NCBI GenBank assembly: GCA_025964935.1 | Contig: JAOPXW010000374.1 | Coordinates: forward strand, 1 to 10,366 | Length of the DNA: 10,366 bases | Reading direction: 5' to 3' | Source of the DNA: Friedmanniella sp. | Lineage (GTDB): Bacteria > Actinomycetota > Actinomycetes > Propionibacteriales > Propionibacteriaceae | Shown: one piece after another, positions 1 to 6,248 of the stretch | Position numbering within the stretch: position 1 is the first letter of the stretch | Layout: each line of letters opens with the position of its first letter | Translations under genes and position numbers: made by a program | Notes under the pieces: model-generated | The model's database searches: none | What the model saw: the letters and a program-made list of their open reading frames with translations, nothing else | What the model was told of the DNA's origin: nothing

Positions 1-490
1 TGGCCGCCACCGCGTGGGCCGGCTCCGCGGCACGGCGGTACCGGTCGGCCCGGCTGGCCCAGCGCGGGGCGCGGCTGGCCATCACCGCCGCCCCGGCCAG
101 CACCAGCACCCCGGCGGCCAGGTAGAGCGCGGGCCACACCGTGGCCACCAGGGCGAACTGGTCGGCCAGGCTCACCGTCCGCACCTGGGTGCGGACCGTC
201 TCGGCCGAGGGTCGGGAGCGGACGGCGCCGACCAGGACCAGCCCGACCCCGGCCAGGGCCAGCAGCCCGCCGAGCAGCCGACGGCCCCGCGCCCGCAGGG
301 CCAGGCTGAGCAGGGCCCCGGCCAGCACGACCACGGCCAGCGCCTGGCTGAGGCCACCGGTGACCTCGGTCCCGCTGAAGCGGACCGCGATGCCCTCCCC
401 CACCGCCCGCCACCACGGCTGGGCACTGGCCACCACGGCGAGGGCACCACCGAGCAGCAGCCCGGCGTACGCCAGGGGCCGACTCCTCAC
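1..490 (-). CDS. Trp-associated membrane protein (TIGR02234-like), 3'-truncated by window edge
   Basis: An integral membrane protein of unknown function that in actinomycetes sits between trpE and trpC. The 163 visible codons read without a stop to the window edge, so the C-terminus is missing; the family is usually around 200 residues. Four hydrophobic segments are visible at about residues 7-23, 48-66, 72-90 and 117-138. After the first helix comes a QPWW motif (24-27), and between helices 3 and 4 lies a hydrophilic loop ([20 protein letters not shown]). The tail after helix 4 is Arg-rich ([16 protein letters not shown]), as expected on the cytoplasmic side. The start is a GTG at 490-488 whose last two bases form part of the trpE TGA stop (GTGA overlap), indicating translational coupling. 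The family call rests on position next to trpE, topology and the PWW motif. The role is unknown; a link to tryptophan synthesis or transport is only implied by context. Confidence 0.85.
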   Translation of the reverse strand, partial: MRSRPLAYAGLLLGGALAVVASAQPWWRAVGEGIAVRFSGTEVTGGLSQALAVVVLAGALLSLALRARGRRLLGGLLALAGVGLVLVGAVRSRPSAETVRTQVRTVSLADQFALVATVWPALYLAAGVLVLAGAAVMASRAPRWASRADRYRRAAEPAHAVAA

Positions 491-2016
491 CGGGGTGCGG
501 ACCGCAGCGGCGTGAAGGACTGGGCGACCGAGATCGCCCGCACCACCGCCGCCGCCTTGTTCTGGGACTCCTGGTCCTCGGTGGGCGGGTCGGAGTCGGC
601 GACGATCCCGGCCCCGGCCTGGATGTAGGCGACCCGGTCCCGCAGCAGGGCGGTCCGGATCGCGATGGCGGCGTCGGCGTCGCCGGCGAAGTCGAGGTAG
701 CCCACGACGCCGCCGTACAGCCCGCGGCGGGAGACCTCGAGCTCGTCGATGATCTCCATCGCGCGCACCTTCGGGGCCCCCGACAGGGTTCCGGCGGGGA
801 AGGCGGCCAGCACCACGTCCAGGGCGGTGCGGCCCTCGGCCACCGCCCCGGTGACGGTCGCCTCCAGGTGCATGATGTGGCTGTAGCGGCGGACCTGCAT
901 GAACTCCAGCACCTCCACCGAGCCGGGCCGGCAGACGCGGCCGAGGTCGTTGCGGCCCAGGTCGACCAGCATCACGTGCTCGGCGCGCTCCTTCGGGTCG
1001 GCCAGCAGCTCCGCCTCGTAGGCCGCGTCGGCGGCCGGGGTGTCCCCGCGCGGCTTGGAGCCGGCGATCGGGTGGGTGACCGCCATGCCGTCCTGCACCG
1101 TGACCAGGGCCTCCGGGCTGGACCCGACGATGTCGAAGCGCTGCCCGGTGCTGTCCTCCAGCCGCAGCAGGTACATGTACGGGCTCGGGTTGGTCAGCCG
1201 CAGCACCCGGTAGATGTCGAGGGCGTCGGCGGTGGTGTCGACCTCGAAGCGCTGGCTGACCACGATCTGGAAGGCCTCGCCCGCCCTGATCTCCTCGACC
1301 GCGGCTCGGATCGCGGCCTGGTACTCCCCCGAGGTCCGCTGCCGCCGGACCGGCAGCACGTTGTCGGACCGGGCCGAGACCACCGCCGACGGGGTCGGCT
1401 GCGCGAGCAGGGCGGTCATGGCGTCGAGCCGGGCCACGGCGTCGGCGTACGCCTCCGGCACCCGCTCCCCGGTGTTGTCGAAGTTGATGGCGTTGGCCAC
1501 CAGCCAGACCTCGCAGGTGTGGTGGTCCAGCACGGCCAGGTCGGAGGCGAGCAGGAAGGCCAGCTCGGGCACGTGCAGGTCGTCGACGTTCCCGTCGGGC
1601 AGCCGCTCGACCCGGCGTACGGCGTCGTAGCCGAGGTAGCCCACCATCCCCGAGGTGAAGGGCGGCAGCCCTTCGGCCCGCTCGGTGTGCAGCAGCAACA
1701 GGGTCTCGCGCAGGGCCTCCAGCGGGTCGCCGCCGGTGGGCAGGCCGTCGGGGGCGTGCCCGGTCCAGACCGCGGCCCCGTCGTGCTCGGTCAGCATCGC
1801 GGCGGAGCGGACGCCGACGAAGGAGTAGCGCGACCACACGCCCTGCTCGGCCGACTCCAGCAGGTAGGTGCCCGGGCGGTCCTGGGCCAGCTTGGCGTAC
1901 AGCCCGACCGCGGTCTCGGCGTCAGCCAGCAGGCGGCGGTGGACCGCGACCACCCGGCGGGTCCGGGCCAGCTCGGTGAACTCGGCCAGCGTGGGGGTGT
2001 CGGTGCCGTCGCTCAT
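487..2016 (-). CDS. trpE: Anthranilate synthase component I
   Basis: Catalyses the first committed step of tryptophan synthesis, chorismate plus ammonia to anthranilate and pyruvate, normally with the glutaminase subunit TrpG, which is not in the window. The protein is 509 residues, usual for the family. The N-terminal domain (about 20-170) carries the LLES motif (52-55) of the tryptophan feedback site, and NPSPYMY (276-282) supplies the second half of that site, so feedback inhibition is expected to be intact. The chorismate-binding domain (about 225-500) shows PIAGSKPRG (316-324), [10 protein letters not shown] (352-361), [12 protein letters not shown] (379-390), [20 protein letters not shown] (406-425) and [18 protein letters not shown] (467-484). 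PIAGSKPRG differs slightly from the commoner PIAGTRPRG. The ATG at 2016 overlaps the hisI stop (ATGA), and the stop overlaps the next GTG start. No leader peptide or attenuator is seen, since trpE directly follows hisI; transcription must begin upstream. Confidence 0.97.
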   Translation of the reverse strand: MSDGTDTPTLAEFTELARTRRVVAVHRRLLADAETAVGLYAKLAQDRPGTYLLESAEQGVWSRYSFVGVRSAAMLTEHDGAAVWTGHAPDGLPTGGDPLEALRETLLLLHTERAEGLPPFTSGMVGYLGYDAVRRVERLPDGNVDDLHVPELAFLLASDLAVLDHHTCEVWLVANAINFDNTGERVPEAYADAVARLDAMTALLAQPTPSAVVSARSDNVLPVRRQRTSGEYQAAIRAAVEEIRAGEAFQIVVSQRFEVDTTADALDIYRVLRLTNPSPYMYLLRLEDSTGQRFDIVGSSPEALVTVQDGMAVTHPIAGSKPRGDTPAADAAYEAELLADPKERAEHVMLVDLGRNDLGRVCRPGSVEVLEFMQVRRYSHIMHLEATVTGAVAEGRTALDVVLAAFPAGTLSGAPKVRAMEIIDELEVSRRGLYGGVVGYLDFAGDADAAIAIRTALLRDRVAYIQAGAGIVADSDPPTEDQESQNKAAAVVRAISVAQSFTPLRSAPR

Positions 2017-2480
2017 CGGCCGACCAGCCCGACCTCGACGTCGGCCGCCAGCGAGGTCGTGGCCGCCGGGCCGACCACGACGGCCAGCGGGCGGGCGTCG
2101 AAGCAGGTCCGGTCGCCGGTGTGGCAGGCGGCACCGACCTGCTCGACCTGGACCAGCAGGGTGTCGCCGTCGCAGTCCAGGCTCACCGCCCGGACCCACT
2201 GGACGTGGCCGGTGGTGTCGCCCTTGACCCAGTACTCCTCGCGGCTGCGGGACCAGAAGGTGGTCCGGCCGGTGGTCAGGGTGCGGTGCAGCGCGAGGTC
2301 GTCCATCCAGCCGACCATCAGCACCTGGCCGGTGCCGTGCTCCTGCACCACCGCGGTCACGAGTCCCGCCGCGTCCCGCTTGAGCAGCGCGGCGATCTCG
2401 GGGTCGAGGGCGTCGGTGGTCCCGTGGCCGTCGGCGGCCGGTCGGTCGGGCCCGGTGGAGCGGGAGGTCAGGTCGGTCAC
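2013..2480 (-). CDS. hisI: Phosphoribosyl-AMP cyclohydrolase
   Basis: Opens the adenine ring of phosphoribosyl-AMP in the third step of histidine synthesis. The protein is 155 residues. Conserved sequence starts near [12 protein letters not shown] (25-36) and continues through VLMVGWMD (53-60), [20 protein letters not shown] (73-92), the metal-binding DCDGD (102-106) with Cys103, then VGAACHTG (115-122) with Cys119 and Cys126 in CF. The three cysteines match the zinc ligands of this family. The first 24 residues look like a non-conserved, Pro/Asp-rich extension. The start is uncertain: GTG at 2480 is chosen, but an in-frame GTG at 2495 (five codons upstream) is equally possible and neither has a clear Shine-Dalgarno. 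A weak -10-like AACAAT lies 6 nt before the 2480 GTG. The HisE-like pyrophosphohydrolase domain found in HisIE fusions is absent. The stop overlaps the trpE start, the usual actinomycete his-to-trp junction. Confidence 0.95.
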   Translation of the reverse strand: MTDLTSRSTGPDRPAADGHGTTDALDPEIAALLKRDAAGLVTAVVQEHGTGQVLMVGWMDDLALHRTLTTGRTTFWSRSREEYWVKGDTTGHVQWVRAVSLDCDGDTLLVQVEQVGAACHTGDRTCFDARPLAVVVGPAATTSLAADVEVGLVGR

Positions 2481-2615
2481 GCGCCCATTGTTCACGTCCG
2501 GCGTACGCTGCGCGACCGGGTTCCACGCCACCGGGCCCCGGTCGCCACGGCTCCCGAGCACGGGTGCCGGGTCGGACCGACGTGGCGAGGAAGCGGCCAC
2601 CGGGCCCCGAGAGGC

Positions 2616-2621
2616 TAGGCT
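2616..2621 (+). promoter_or_regulatory. Candidate leaderless -10 element of the TIGR03085-type gene
   Basis: TAGGCT fits the actinobacterial TANNNT -10 consensus. It ends 8 nt before the GTG at 2630, which places the expected transcription start at or next to the first base of the start codon. No good -35 hexamer is visible 17-18 nt upstream, and no Shine-Dalgarno precedes the GTG, which fits leaderless translation. The call is by pattern and spacing only. Confidence 0.5.
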
Positions 2622-2629
2622 CCCTCCTT

Positions 2630-3304
2630 GTGACGTTTGCCAAGTCCGAGCGCTCTGAGCTCTGCGACCTCCTTCTCTCCGTCGGACCGGCCGCCCCCAC
2701 GCTCTGCGCCGGCTGGGACACCCACGACCTCGCCGCCCACCTGTGGATCCGGGAGAACGACCCGGTGGGGGCCACCGGCATCGTGGCCAAGCCGCTGTCG
2801 GGACTGCTGGACCGACGGATGGGCGAGGTGCGGGCGCGCTGGGACTTCGCCGAGCTGGTCCAGCGGGTCCGCAAGGGCCCGGCCCGGTTCTCCGTCTTCG
2901 CCATCCCCGGAGTCGACGAGGGCGCCAACACCACCGAGTTCTTCGTCCACCACGAGGACGTCCGCCGCGGCGGGCCCGACCCGCGGGCGCCGCGCACAAT
3001 CGATGCCGACGTCGAGGACTGGATGTGGCGGCGGTTGAAGCTGCTGGCCCGTGCCTGGTTCCGTCGGGCCGAGGTCGGGGTCGTGCTGGAGCGGCTCGTC
3101 TGCGGGACCGCGGCCGCGACGACCGAGCCGGCGACCGAGTCCGACACGATCCGGGCCGTCGGGGGCTCCCCGATCGTCACCGTCATCGGGCGCCCGAGCG
3201 AGCTGATGATCTTCGCCCACGGACGGGTGAACACCGCCGACGTCCAGCTGGTCGGCGAACCCGGTGCCGTCCAGCGTCTGCTCGACACCGACTTCGCCGT
3301 CTGA
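2630..3304 (+). CDS. TIGR03085-type DinB/MDMPI-like putative metal-binding protein
   Basis: A 224-residue protein of the actinobacterial DinB-like group related to the mycothiol-dependent maleylpyruvate isomerase N-terminal domain. Such proteins form a four-helix bundle with a metal site made by separated histidines. The visible signature is [15 protein letters not shown] (28-42; His32 and His37), then [13 protein letters not shown] (101-113; His107, His108), which together supply the likely metal ligands. The C-terminal part ends with [14 protein letters not shown] (186-199), resembling the G-x-P-x-EL-x(3)-x-GR element common in this superfamily. The biochemical reaction is unknown; thiol (mycothiol) transfer is possible by family only. 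The GTG at 2630 is preferred over an in-frame ATG at 2564 because the extra 22 residues are Arg/Pro-rich and unlike the family, and because a -10 box lies just upstream. It diverges from hisI across about 150 bp and is followed after 52 bp by a small membrane protein gene. Confidence 0.8.
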   Translation: MTFAKSERSELCDLLLSVGPAAPTLCAGWDTHDLAAHLWIRENDPVGATGIVAKPLSGLLDRRMGEVRARWDFAELVQRVRKGPARFSVFAIPGVDEGANTTEFFVHHEDVRRGGPDPRAPRTIDADVEDWMWRRLKLLARAWFRRAEVGVVLERLVCGTAAATTEPATESDTIRAVGGSPIVTVIGRPSELMIFAHGRVNTADVQLVGEPGAVQRLLDTDFAV

Positions 3305-3345
3305 GCCCGCCCCGCCCCTCTTCCGCCCCCACCGACGCCCGACCC

Positions 3346-3350
3346 GAGGA
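3346..3350 (+). promoter_or_regulatory. Shine-Dalgarno site of the small membrane protein gene
   Basis: GAGGA lies 6 nt before the ATG at 3357. It fixes this start over longer in-frame readings that would begin inside the preceding gene. Confidence 0.6.
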
Positions 3351-3356
3351 CGACCC

Positions 3357-3566
3357 ATGAGCTCCCGCCCCCTCCGCATCGCCGCCGCCGTCCTGGGCGT
3401 CCTGGTCCTGCTCACCGGGCTGGTCTGGGTGGGCCAGGGGCTCAACTACATCCCCGGCAGCTTCATGACCGGCAACAAGACCTGGTTCTGGATCGGCCTG
3501 GTCGCCGTCCTGGTCGGACTGGGCCTGCTCATCGGGGGGCTCCGGCGCCCGCCGCGCTCCCGCTGA
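3357..3566 (+). CDS. Small two-helix membrane protein, conserved hypothetical
   Basis: A 69-residue protein with a basic N-terminus (MSSRPLR), a first hydrophobic helix at about residues 8-26 and a second at about 44-61, and a basic C-terminal tail (RRPPRSR). The N- and C-termini are both Arg-rich, predicting both in the cytoplasm by the positive-inside rule. The short external loop [20 protein letters not shown] (24-43) contains QG and PGSFMTG motifs that I recall from small uncharacterised bacterial membrane proteins, so it is likely a real conserved family rather than a chance frame. The function is unknown. The gene follows the DinB-like gene by 52 bp on the same strand with its own GAGGA ribosome site, so the two are probably co-transcribed; a functional link is not established. 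Confidence 0.75.
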   Translation: MSSRPLRIAAAVLGVLVLLTGLVWVGQGLNYIPGSFMTGNKTWFWIGLVAVLVGLGLLIGGLRRPPRSR

Positions 3567-3641
3567 GGGTCGGCCCACCTGCCGCCTGCGTCGGACGGCG
3601 CCGCCGCCCCACGCGGTGATGCGGGCGTAACACTGCCTCAC

Positions 3642-3647
3642 TAGATT
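3642..3647 (+). promoter_or_regulatory. Candidate leaderless -10 element of the ligase/amidotransferase/peptidase cassette
   Basis: TAGATT matches the TANNNT -10 consensus and ends 7 nt before the ATG at 3655, putting the predicted transcription start at the start codon. No ribosome site lies between them, which fits leaderless translation. The sequence 17-18 nt upstream shows no recognisable -35 hexamer. It sits in an 88-bp intergenic gap after the small membrane protein gene and is the only promoter-like signal seen for the three-gene cassette. Confidence 0.55.
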
Positions 3648-3654
3648 GCTGTCG

Positions 3655-6246
3655 ATGAGGGCAGAGCTGACGCTGGGTGCCGAGGAAGAGCTGCACCTGA
3701 TCGACCTGGAGAGCTGGAAGCTGTCGGCGCGGGCGCCGCAGCTGCTGTCCAGGCTGCCGAAGGCCAACTACTCCGCCGAGATCCAGCGGACGACCGTGGA
3801 GACCAACACCGACGTCGTCGACAGCCTGGACGGGCTGCGCTCGGAGCTGCTCCGGCTCCGCCGCGGTCTGGTCGAGGTCGCTGCCCAGGACAACATCGGG
3901 ATCGCCGCCGCCGGCACCGCGCCCAGTGCGGCGTACGCGGACTTCGAGCTGACCACGACCGGCCGCTACGGCCGGATGCAGGAGCAGTACCGGCTGCTGG
4001 TCGACGAGCAGCTGATCTGCGGCCTGCAGATCCACGTCGGGGTCAGCGACAAGGACATGGCCGTCCAGATCATGCAGCGGATCGCCCGGGACCTGCCCGT
4101 GCTGACCGCGCTGTCGGCGAGCTCACCGTTCTGGAACGAGGCCGACACCGGCTACTCCAGCATCCGTTCCATCATCTGGCAGCGCTGGCCCACCGCCGGG
4201 GCCACCGGCCCGGTGGGATCGGCGCAGGAGTACGAGGACCTGGTCCGCGACCTCATCAACACCGGCGTGATCGCCGACGCCAAGATGGCCTACTTCGACG
4301 TCCGACCCTCCTCGCACGCGCCGACCCTGGAGCTGCGGGTCTGCGACGCGTGCCCGATCGTGGACGACGCCATCCTGATCGCCGGTCTGTTCCGAGCCTC
4401 GATCCGCGCGGCCGAGTCCGACATCGAGGCGGGCGTCGGCTTCGACCCGGTTCCCCCGCCGGTGCACCGGGCCGCCATCTGGCGGGCCGCCCGTGGCGGC
4501 CTGTCTGGTGACCTGCTCGACAACACCCGGCACCCCAAGCCGATGACCGCCGCCCGCGCCGTACGCGCCCTGGTCGAGCGGCTCCGGCCGCAGCTGCAGG
4601 AGCTGGGCGACTGGGAGGAGGTGCACGACCTCGCCGAGACCCTGTTGGCCCGGGGGAACTCCGCCGACCGGCAGCGGGCCGCCTTCGCCGAGCGCGGCCG
4701 GCTGAACGACGTTGTGGAGCTGATCGTCGCCGAGACCCACGGCCCCGCCTCCGGCCCGCCGGTGGCCGCCCCGGCCCTGCGGCGCTACCGCACCCGGGCC
4801 GGCGACGAGGCCGTCGGGCCCAACCACCGGCCGCGGCCGGTCTACCGGGACCTGGTCGACTTCTACCGCGAGCTGGACGCCGACCGGATCTTCGCGCGCA
4901 AGAAGGCCCGCGACAGCTGGGTCGCCGACACGGGCCTCACCTTCGGGGTGGAGGGCGAGCAGCGGCCCTTCGACGTGGACCTGATGCCGCGGATCATCTC
5001 CCCGCACGAGTGGGCCGCCCTGGAGAGCGGGCTCGGTCAGCGCGCCCGCGCCATCGAGTGCTTCCTCGACGACGTCTACGGGGAGCAGCGGATCATCCAC
5101 GACGGGGTGCTCAGCGCCGACCTCGTGCACGACTCCCCCGGCTGGCGCCCCGAGGCCGCGCAGCTGCCGGCCGGCACCGTCCGCGCCCCGATCATGGGCT
5201 TCGACCTGGTCCGCAACGAGTTCGGGGGCTGGCGGGTGCTGGAGGACAACGTGCGCAACCCGAGCGGGGCGGCGTACGCGATGGCCATCCGTGACCTGAT
5301 GGACGACGTGATGCCCGACCTCCCCCGCCCCGAGGGGCTGCTCGACCCGCGGGCCGCGCTGCCCAAGATGCGCACCGCCCTGCTGGCCCACGCCGGTCCG
5401 GACGCCCGCGGCGCGCTCCTCTCCTCCGGCCCCGCCAGCTCAGCCTGGTTCGAGCACCGGCTGCTGGCCGAGCGGGCCGGCCTCACCCTGGTGGTGGCCG
5501 ACGACCTCGACGTGGTCGGCGGGGAGGTCCGGCTGCGCCAAGGCGGGCAGCGGCTGGACGCCCTCTACCTCCGGCTCGACGACGAGCTCGTCGCGACCAC
5601 CGACCGCGACGGCCGCGCCGTCGGGGCCGAGATCTTCACGGTGGCCGCGGCCGGCGGGGTGTTCCTGGCCAACGCCCCGGGCAACGGGGTCGCCGACGAC
5701 AAGGCCATGTACTGCTACGTGCCCGAGCTGATCGCCTACTACCTGGGTGAGCACCCGACCCTGGAGGCCGTGCCGACCTACCGCACCAGCGAGGAGTCGG
5801 AGTACCGCACCGTGCTGGACCGGGTCGGGGAGCTCGTGACCAAGCCGGTCGACGGGCACGGCGGGATCGGGGTGCTGATCGGCCCGGACGCGAGCGCGGT
5901 CGAGGTCGCGGAGCGGCGCGCAGCCATCGCGGCGAACCCGGCGGGCTGGGTGGCCCAGGAGGTCGTCGCCCTGTCCTCGCACCCGACCCTGGCCGGCAGC
6001 ATCCTGCAGCCCCGGCACGTCGACCTGCGCGTGTTCGTCTACCTCACCGGGACCGGACCTGAGGACTACACGATCGGGGACCTGGGTCTGACCCGGATGG
6101 CCCCGGATGGCAGTCTGGTCGTCAACTCCTCCCGTGGCGGCGGCGCCAAGGACACCTGGATCATCTCCGCGCCGGACGCCATCCCCGCCCCACCCGTACC
6201 CGTGGCGGGCGGGACCGGCGACCACGTCACAGACCAGAACGGATAA
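3655..6246 (+). CDS. Fusion of YbdK/GCS2-type carboxylate-amine ligase with circularly permuted type 2 ATP-grasp
   Basis: An 863-residue two-domain protein predicted to form two amide bonds using ATP. The N-terminal domain (about 3-365) is of the GCS2/YbdK glutamate-cysteine-ligase-like family: LGAEEELHLID (7-17), VETNTDV (48-54), CGLQIHVGVSD (122-132), DTGYSSIRSIIWQRWPTAG (164-182) and RPSSHAPTLELRVCDACPIV (217-236). The C-terminal domain (about 395-840) is a circularly permuted ATP-grasp: RPFDVDLMPRII (437-448), VYGEQRIIHDG (474-484), VLEDNVRNPSG (528-538), YLRLDDEL (638-645), ANAPGNGVADDKAMYCYVPE (672-691), VTKPVDGHGGIGV (728-740), RHVDLRVFV (787-795) and LVVNSSRGGGAKDTW (821-835). The domains are joined by a low-complexity linker (about 365-394). 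ATG 3655 is chosen over TTG 3646 because the TTG overlaps the -10 box. The stop lies 2 nt before the amidotransferase start. Substrates are unknown. True glutathione or EgtA function is unlikely, since the N-terminal family is YbdK-like and the ATP-grasp is not GshB-like. Confidence 0.92.
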   Translation: MRAELTLGAEEELHLIDLESWKLSARAPQLLSRLPKANYSAEIQRTTVETNTDVVDSLDGLRSELLRLRRGLVEVAAQDNIGIAAAGTAPSAAYADFELTTTGRYGRMQEQYRLLVDEQLICGLQIHVGVSDKDMAVQIMQRIARDLPVLTALSASSPFWNEADTGYSSIRSIIWQRWPTAGATGPVGSAQEYEDLVRDLINTGVIADAKMAYFDVRPSSHAPTLELRVCDACPIVDDAILIAGLFRASIRAAESDIEAGVGFDPVPPPVHRAAIWRAARGGLSGDLLDNTRHPKPMTAARAVRALVERLRPQLQELGDWEEVHDLAETLLARGNSADRQRAAFAERGRLNDVVELIVAETHGPASGPPVAAPALRRYRTRAGDEAVGPNHRPRPVYRDLVDFYRELDADRIFARKKARDSWVADTGLTFGVEGEQRPFDVDLMPRIISPHEWAALESGLGQRARAIECFLDDVYGEQRIIHDGVLSADLVHDSPGWRPEAAQLPAGTVRAPIMGFDLVRNEFGGWRVLEDNVRNPSGAAYAMAIRDLMDDVMPDLPRPEGLLDPRAALPKMRTALLAHAGPDARGALLSSGPASSAWFEHRLLAERAGLTLVVADDLDVVGGEVRLRQGGQRLDALYLRLDDELVATTDRDGRAVGAEIFTVAAAGGVFLANAPGNGVADDKAMYCYVPELIAYYLGEHPTLEAVPTYRTSEESEYRTVLDRVGELVTKPVDGHGGIGVLIGPDASAVEVAERRAAIAANPAGWVAQEVVALSSHPTLAGSILQPRHVDLRVFVYLTGTGPEDYTIGDLGLTRMAPDGSLVVNSSRGGGAKDTWIISAPDAIPAPPVPVAGGTGDHVTDQNG

Positions 6247-6248
6247 CC

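Noticed and set aside
868..2658. Long plus-strand open frame opposite trpE and hisI
   Set aside because: It lies antisense to trpE and hisI, whose family motifs are unmistakable. The translation is His/Gly/Val/Gln-rich low-complexity sequence typical of a GC-rich shadow frame.
2017..3288. Upstream extension of the trpE frame to position 3288
   Set aside because: The frame is open only because of GC richness. Conserved TrpE sequence starts at the ATG at 2016, which overlaps the hisI stop, and the extension is antisense or out of frame to hisI and the DinB-like gene.
3567..3641. Possible terminator hairpins in the gap before the ligase gene (for example CGCCC 3605-3609 with GGGCG 3623-3627)
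   Set aside because: A stem of only 5 bp with a 13-nt loop and no U tract is expected by chance in DNA of this GC content.
3646..3654. TTG at 3646 as start of the ligase fusion
   Set aside because: The TTG lies partly inside the -10 box TAGATT, so it would not be in the transcript if initiation is leaderless; ATG 3655 fits the spacing.
3655..6246. Bifunctional glutathione synthetase (GshF/GshAB) or ergothioneine EgtA reading
   Set aside because: The N-terminal motifs are YbdK-like and the C-terminal domain is a circularly permuted type 2 ATP-grasp, not GshB or D-Ala-D-Ala-ligase-like. The neighbours include no egtB or egtD.
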